This document shows positions 61,301 through 64,000 of a DNA stretch of 64,000 nt, piece by piece. The notes below the pieces were generated by a model, which saw nothing but the letters and a program-made list of their open reading frames with translations, had not been told where the DNA came from and ran no database searches. A program made the position numbers and the translations under genes. This DNA comes from Penelope pileata (taxonomy: Eukaryota > Chordata > Aves > Galliformes > Cracidae), in the NCBI GenBank assembly GCA_013396635.1, contig WBMW01005641.1, forward strand, positions 508,895 to 572,894, read 5' to 3'. Numbering within the stretch: the first letter of the stretch is position 1; each line of letters starts with the position of its first letter.

Positions 61301-64000
61301 TTCTAAAGCCATCTGAGGTGAGACATCTCAGCCCTTGGAGAAACATCTCCCTTGGAAGAAGGCTCCCTCACAAGTGCTCAAGGAAGTAACCACAGCAAAC
61401 TGAACTCAGAAAGACGCCCAGCAGAGCCAGGTGCCAAGAAATCACATTGAGTCCAAACAGGTCCCAGAAAGAAGTTAATGGGGAAAGCCTCTGGGAACAG
61501 CATCAAAAGCAGTTCCTCCCTTCCTAAGCTCTGAATTCAAGAGCACACAATGCTGTCTATTAAAATATGTTCTTCCCTTTCCTCTTAAAAAGCTTTTATG
61601 ACATTATTTTAACTTGATCCAGAAGCACAAGAAGAGAGAATAGGAACACCTTTCTTTATCTGAGGGTACCCTCAGCTGCTTGACCAACACCTCTCCGGAG
61701 AGGTGACCCAAGGCACAGTTAGCACAAGCAACACAAGAACAGGCAAGGTAGCAGATTAAGGATTGGAAATAGTTTTTAGATCTGATTAAAAAAAAAAAGG
61801 AAATAATGTCACATTATTGCAGAATATTTTACACAAAGCATACAAGATTACAGAGAAGTGCTTCCACAATAGAAACAGAAGGTAACACAATCAAACAGAA
61901 ATTCACGCATTTGAGAAGTCACAAAGCTATGGGAGATCATCATTCAAAAAGCACCAAGGAGTGGGCAAGACATCCCATGCACTAATTAAAGAATAATAAT
62001 TAACTAAATAATTAGAACTAGCAGGTCTAACCAGTTATCTAAAACTCCATACTGGAAATTGTCGTTTTTACCAGTCACAGCAGTGAGAGTCCAACAGAAG
62101 GAGCAGGGCAAAAATTGGTTTCAAAATGAAGTTTAGTAAGCTCACAAGGAACATTTTACGACCTGGTTGTCCTTCAAAAGACAACTAGATTTGGCAACCA
62201 AGAAGGGGCCTTCCAGTCCTGTCTATGGTCCTGGCTGCTTGCTCTAAATCCTGAAACTTTCAAAGAATAACAAGCAAGGAAGAAAAAATTTAAAAAAAAA
62301 TTTTAAAAAGGGAGAGAGATGGAAAAGTTGGTTTTTGTGAAGATATTGAAATTTCACATGCATTTTGAATACTGAATTTAATTCTGTTCTTAAAACGACG
62401 GCACGCATGGCACAGATGTTACAGCATCTGTTCCTTCTGCTCCTAACAGAAATAACCCCTAACCATCAACATAAAGCACTCTCTTAAATTACAGAGATTC
62501 ATATTCTCCCATCAGTACGCAGATAATTTATTTTATCTGGCATAAAACACGATATGTGCATGTCTCAGAGATCCATAATTTAATTCACTTGGGTCACTTC
62601 TTTCACCTGGAAAAGCAGAGAAGGTAAGATCATACCATTGCTCATCTGACCTTCGCAGCTGATACAACAGCACAGAAGAAAAAGTGAGAGTGAGCATTCT
62701 CAGCTTGTCTCATTTCAGACAGAACATGCAACTTAATATTTAAATATATATTCTAGTATATATAAAAAAAATCTGTTTGCAAGTATACATTAGCTGATGC
62801 TTACTTCTGTCCACCTGGCACCATGACATGTCTCAGCTCACAAGTAAAACAAGCGCAGATGGATGGCTTCTGTGCAGCAAAAGGCGGTGCTCACGCCTCA
62901 ACAGCTCGTCCTTCCTTCCTCTTCCAACATGGGCTTAGAAAACAAACTGCTTCCCAAGACTGCTGCCTCTCAGTAAGAGGAACAAAGGCTCCAGCAGCCT
63001 TTGAATAGCAAGGGCCCAGGTCTCCCAGGTAAGTGTGGGCAACTTAACATCACATACCAATTCTCTACTGGAATTCCAATTGATCAGGGCACTCAATTTC
63101 CTGACCTAAAGCATTGTTCAGAGTGGGTTCCTACAGCTCTGTTGTCTTTGCTATACCAACGTGAACATCTGAATATCAGAGAAGAATGATCTTTACATAG
63201 TCCTTAAATACCTCACAGAGCTGAGTCTAAATTATGGTTAACATTAAAAGATGCAGAACAGTTCAAAAAAAAAAAAAAGACTAACATTTTATTGCCATCT
63301 TGCATCCACACAGAGGCTTAATACTTGAAGATTGAAGCTTGCGCAAGTATCTTTACAAATGAAAGATGAGCAATTAAAAAAAAATCACTTAAAGAGTGAA
63401 AGGTTTGTGTTTTTCAGATTTCAAAAATGTAGACAAAAATGTAAGATGAAATTTTTGACATGCCAGATACATATCACTAGAAAAAAAAATTCTAAGAAAC
63501 AATTCACAGCTTGCTGAACAAGTTTGCTTCAAAATCACCACACACAGACACAGGGCTGAGAGGGACCATGGGGGTCACTCCCTGCATTTCCACAGAGCCC
63601 TGTGCTTGAAATCTGCCCATCTGTGCCACAGGCCACACAAAGAGCCCTGCAACCCAGCACTAAGGATTGGCAAATCAGTGTTTTTATAACCCCAAAAAGT
63701 TCAAGGAGATGAAAAGTATGAACCCCAAACCAAGCAAGGCATCTCTTGCTGCAAAGCAACACCAGTTTAGGAGGCCCGTGCCAGCCCTGTGCCTGATGCT
63801 CACCGGAGGGCACCGCTTCCCAGCGCGGGCGTTTTGCTCTGCCCATGATCTCTACATCGCACTCACCTTGCCACGCCGTGGGACACAGCCTCTGGAGCTG
63901 CAGCACAGGCAAGCTAAAGAGACAGGATTACTTCTAGTTTCTGTAACCAAACCGATTTTATTCTTTTAAGAAATAAAAGTATTAAAAAAGCTTCTTTATC

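Larger units (their letters stand above)
53239..64000 (-). other. MNAT1: MNAT1 intron 1 (partial, 10.8 kb in window)
   Basis: Sequence upstream of exon 2. I looked on the minus strand for the conserved first-exon peptide (Met-Asp-Asp-Gln-Gly-Cys-Pro-Arg-Cys and the Cys-Gly-His-Thr-Leu end) and did not find it. No promoter-like CpG island is present either, so exon 1 and the promoter should lie beyond 64000. Contents are one old CR1 (61150-61300), poly(A) at 58378-58394, an A/T snap-back at 54431-54462, and otherwise featureless DNA. The 179-codon plus-strand frame at 53309-53848 next to exon 2 has no recognisable domain. Confidence 0.82.

Noticed and set aside
63535..63912. Possible first exon of MNAT1 near the right edge, because a GTGAGT donor-like site is present around 63860 on the minus strand
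   Set aside because: The translated sequence before that donor does not resemble the conserved MAT1 N-terminus and lacks the Cys-x-x-Cys and Cys-Gly-His motifs.
1..64000. Search for CRISPR arrays, rRNA, intact tRNA genes, bacterial operons or an intact retroelement coding region
   Set aside because: None seen. The repeats are dispersed vertebrate elements and simple tracts, and the only coherent coding signal is MNAT1.

Overview
The window is non-coding-rich nuclear DNA of a bird. It lies almost entirely inside one protein-coding gene on the minus strand, MNAT1, which encodes MAT1, the assembly factor of the CDK-activating kinase and a subunit of TFIIH. The call of a bird rests on several CR1 LINE 3' ends (including the ATTCTRTG-type octamer tail), one LTR of a type common in avian genomes, and traces of old amniote tRNA-derived SINEs. 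The species cannot be fixed from the sequence.

Six internal coding exons are visible, read from high to low coordinates: exon 2 (53086-53238), exon 3 (51329-51402), exon 4 (42090-42193), exon 5 (38450-38590), exon 6 (32757-32882) and exon 7 (5057-5178). Every exon has a GT donor and an AG acceptor, and the phases join without a break into 720 nt, or 240 codons. By homology these are residues 31-270 of the 309-residue vertebrate protein. The first exon (first 30 residues, with half of the RING zinc ligands) and the last exon (about 40 residues, the end of the CDK7-cyclin H binding region) were searched for and not found. They should lie beyond 64000 and before 1 respectively. Exon numbers follow the 8-exon human gene.

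The rest is intron. Intron 7 (1-5056, partial) has three CR1 fragments within 1.2 kb. Intron 6 (27.6 kb) has an ERV-type LTR abutting a CR1, an interrupted CR1, a MIR-like SINE and one GC-rich block. Introns 5 and 4 are mostly unique AT-rich DNA, with a hairpin-forming repeat in intron 4. Intron 3 has two CR1 fragments and two tRNA-derived SINE candidates. Intron 2 is short and plain. Intron 1 (partial, from 53239) has one old CR1 fragment.

I found no second gene, no RNA gene I could support, no CRISPR array, no intact mobile element and nothing that looks like a new biological system. The points most worth checking are a non-proline residue in the RING CPxC position, the preserved old SINEs, a pair of exact amino-acid-response-element matches in intron 6, and a palindromic amniote repeat.
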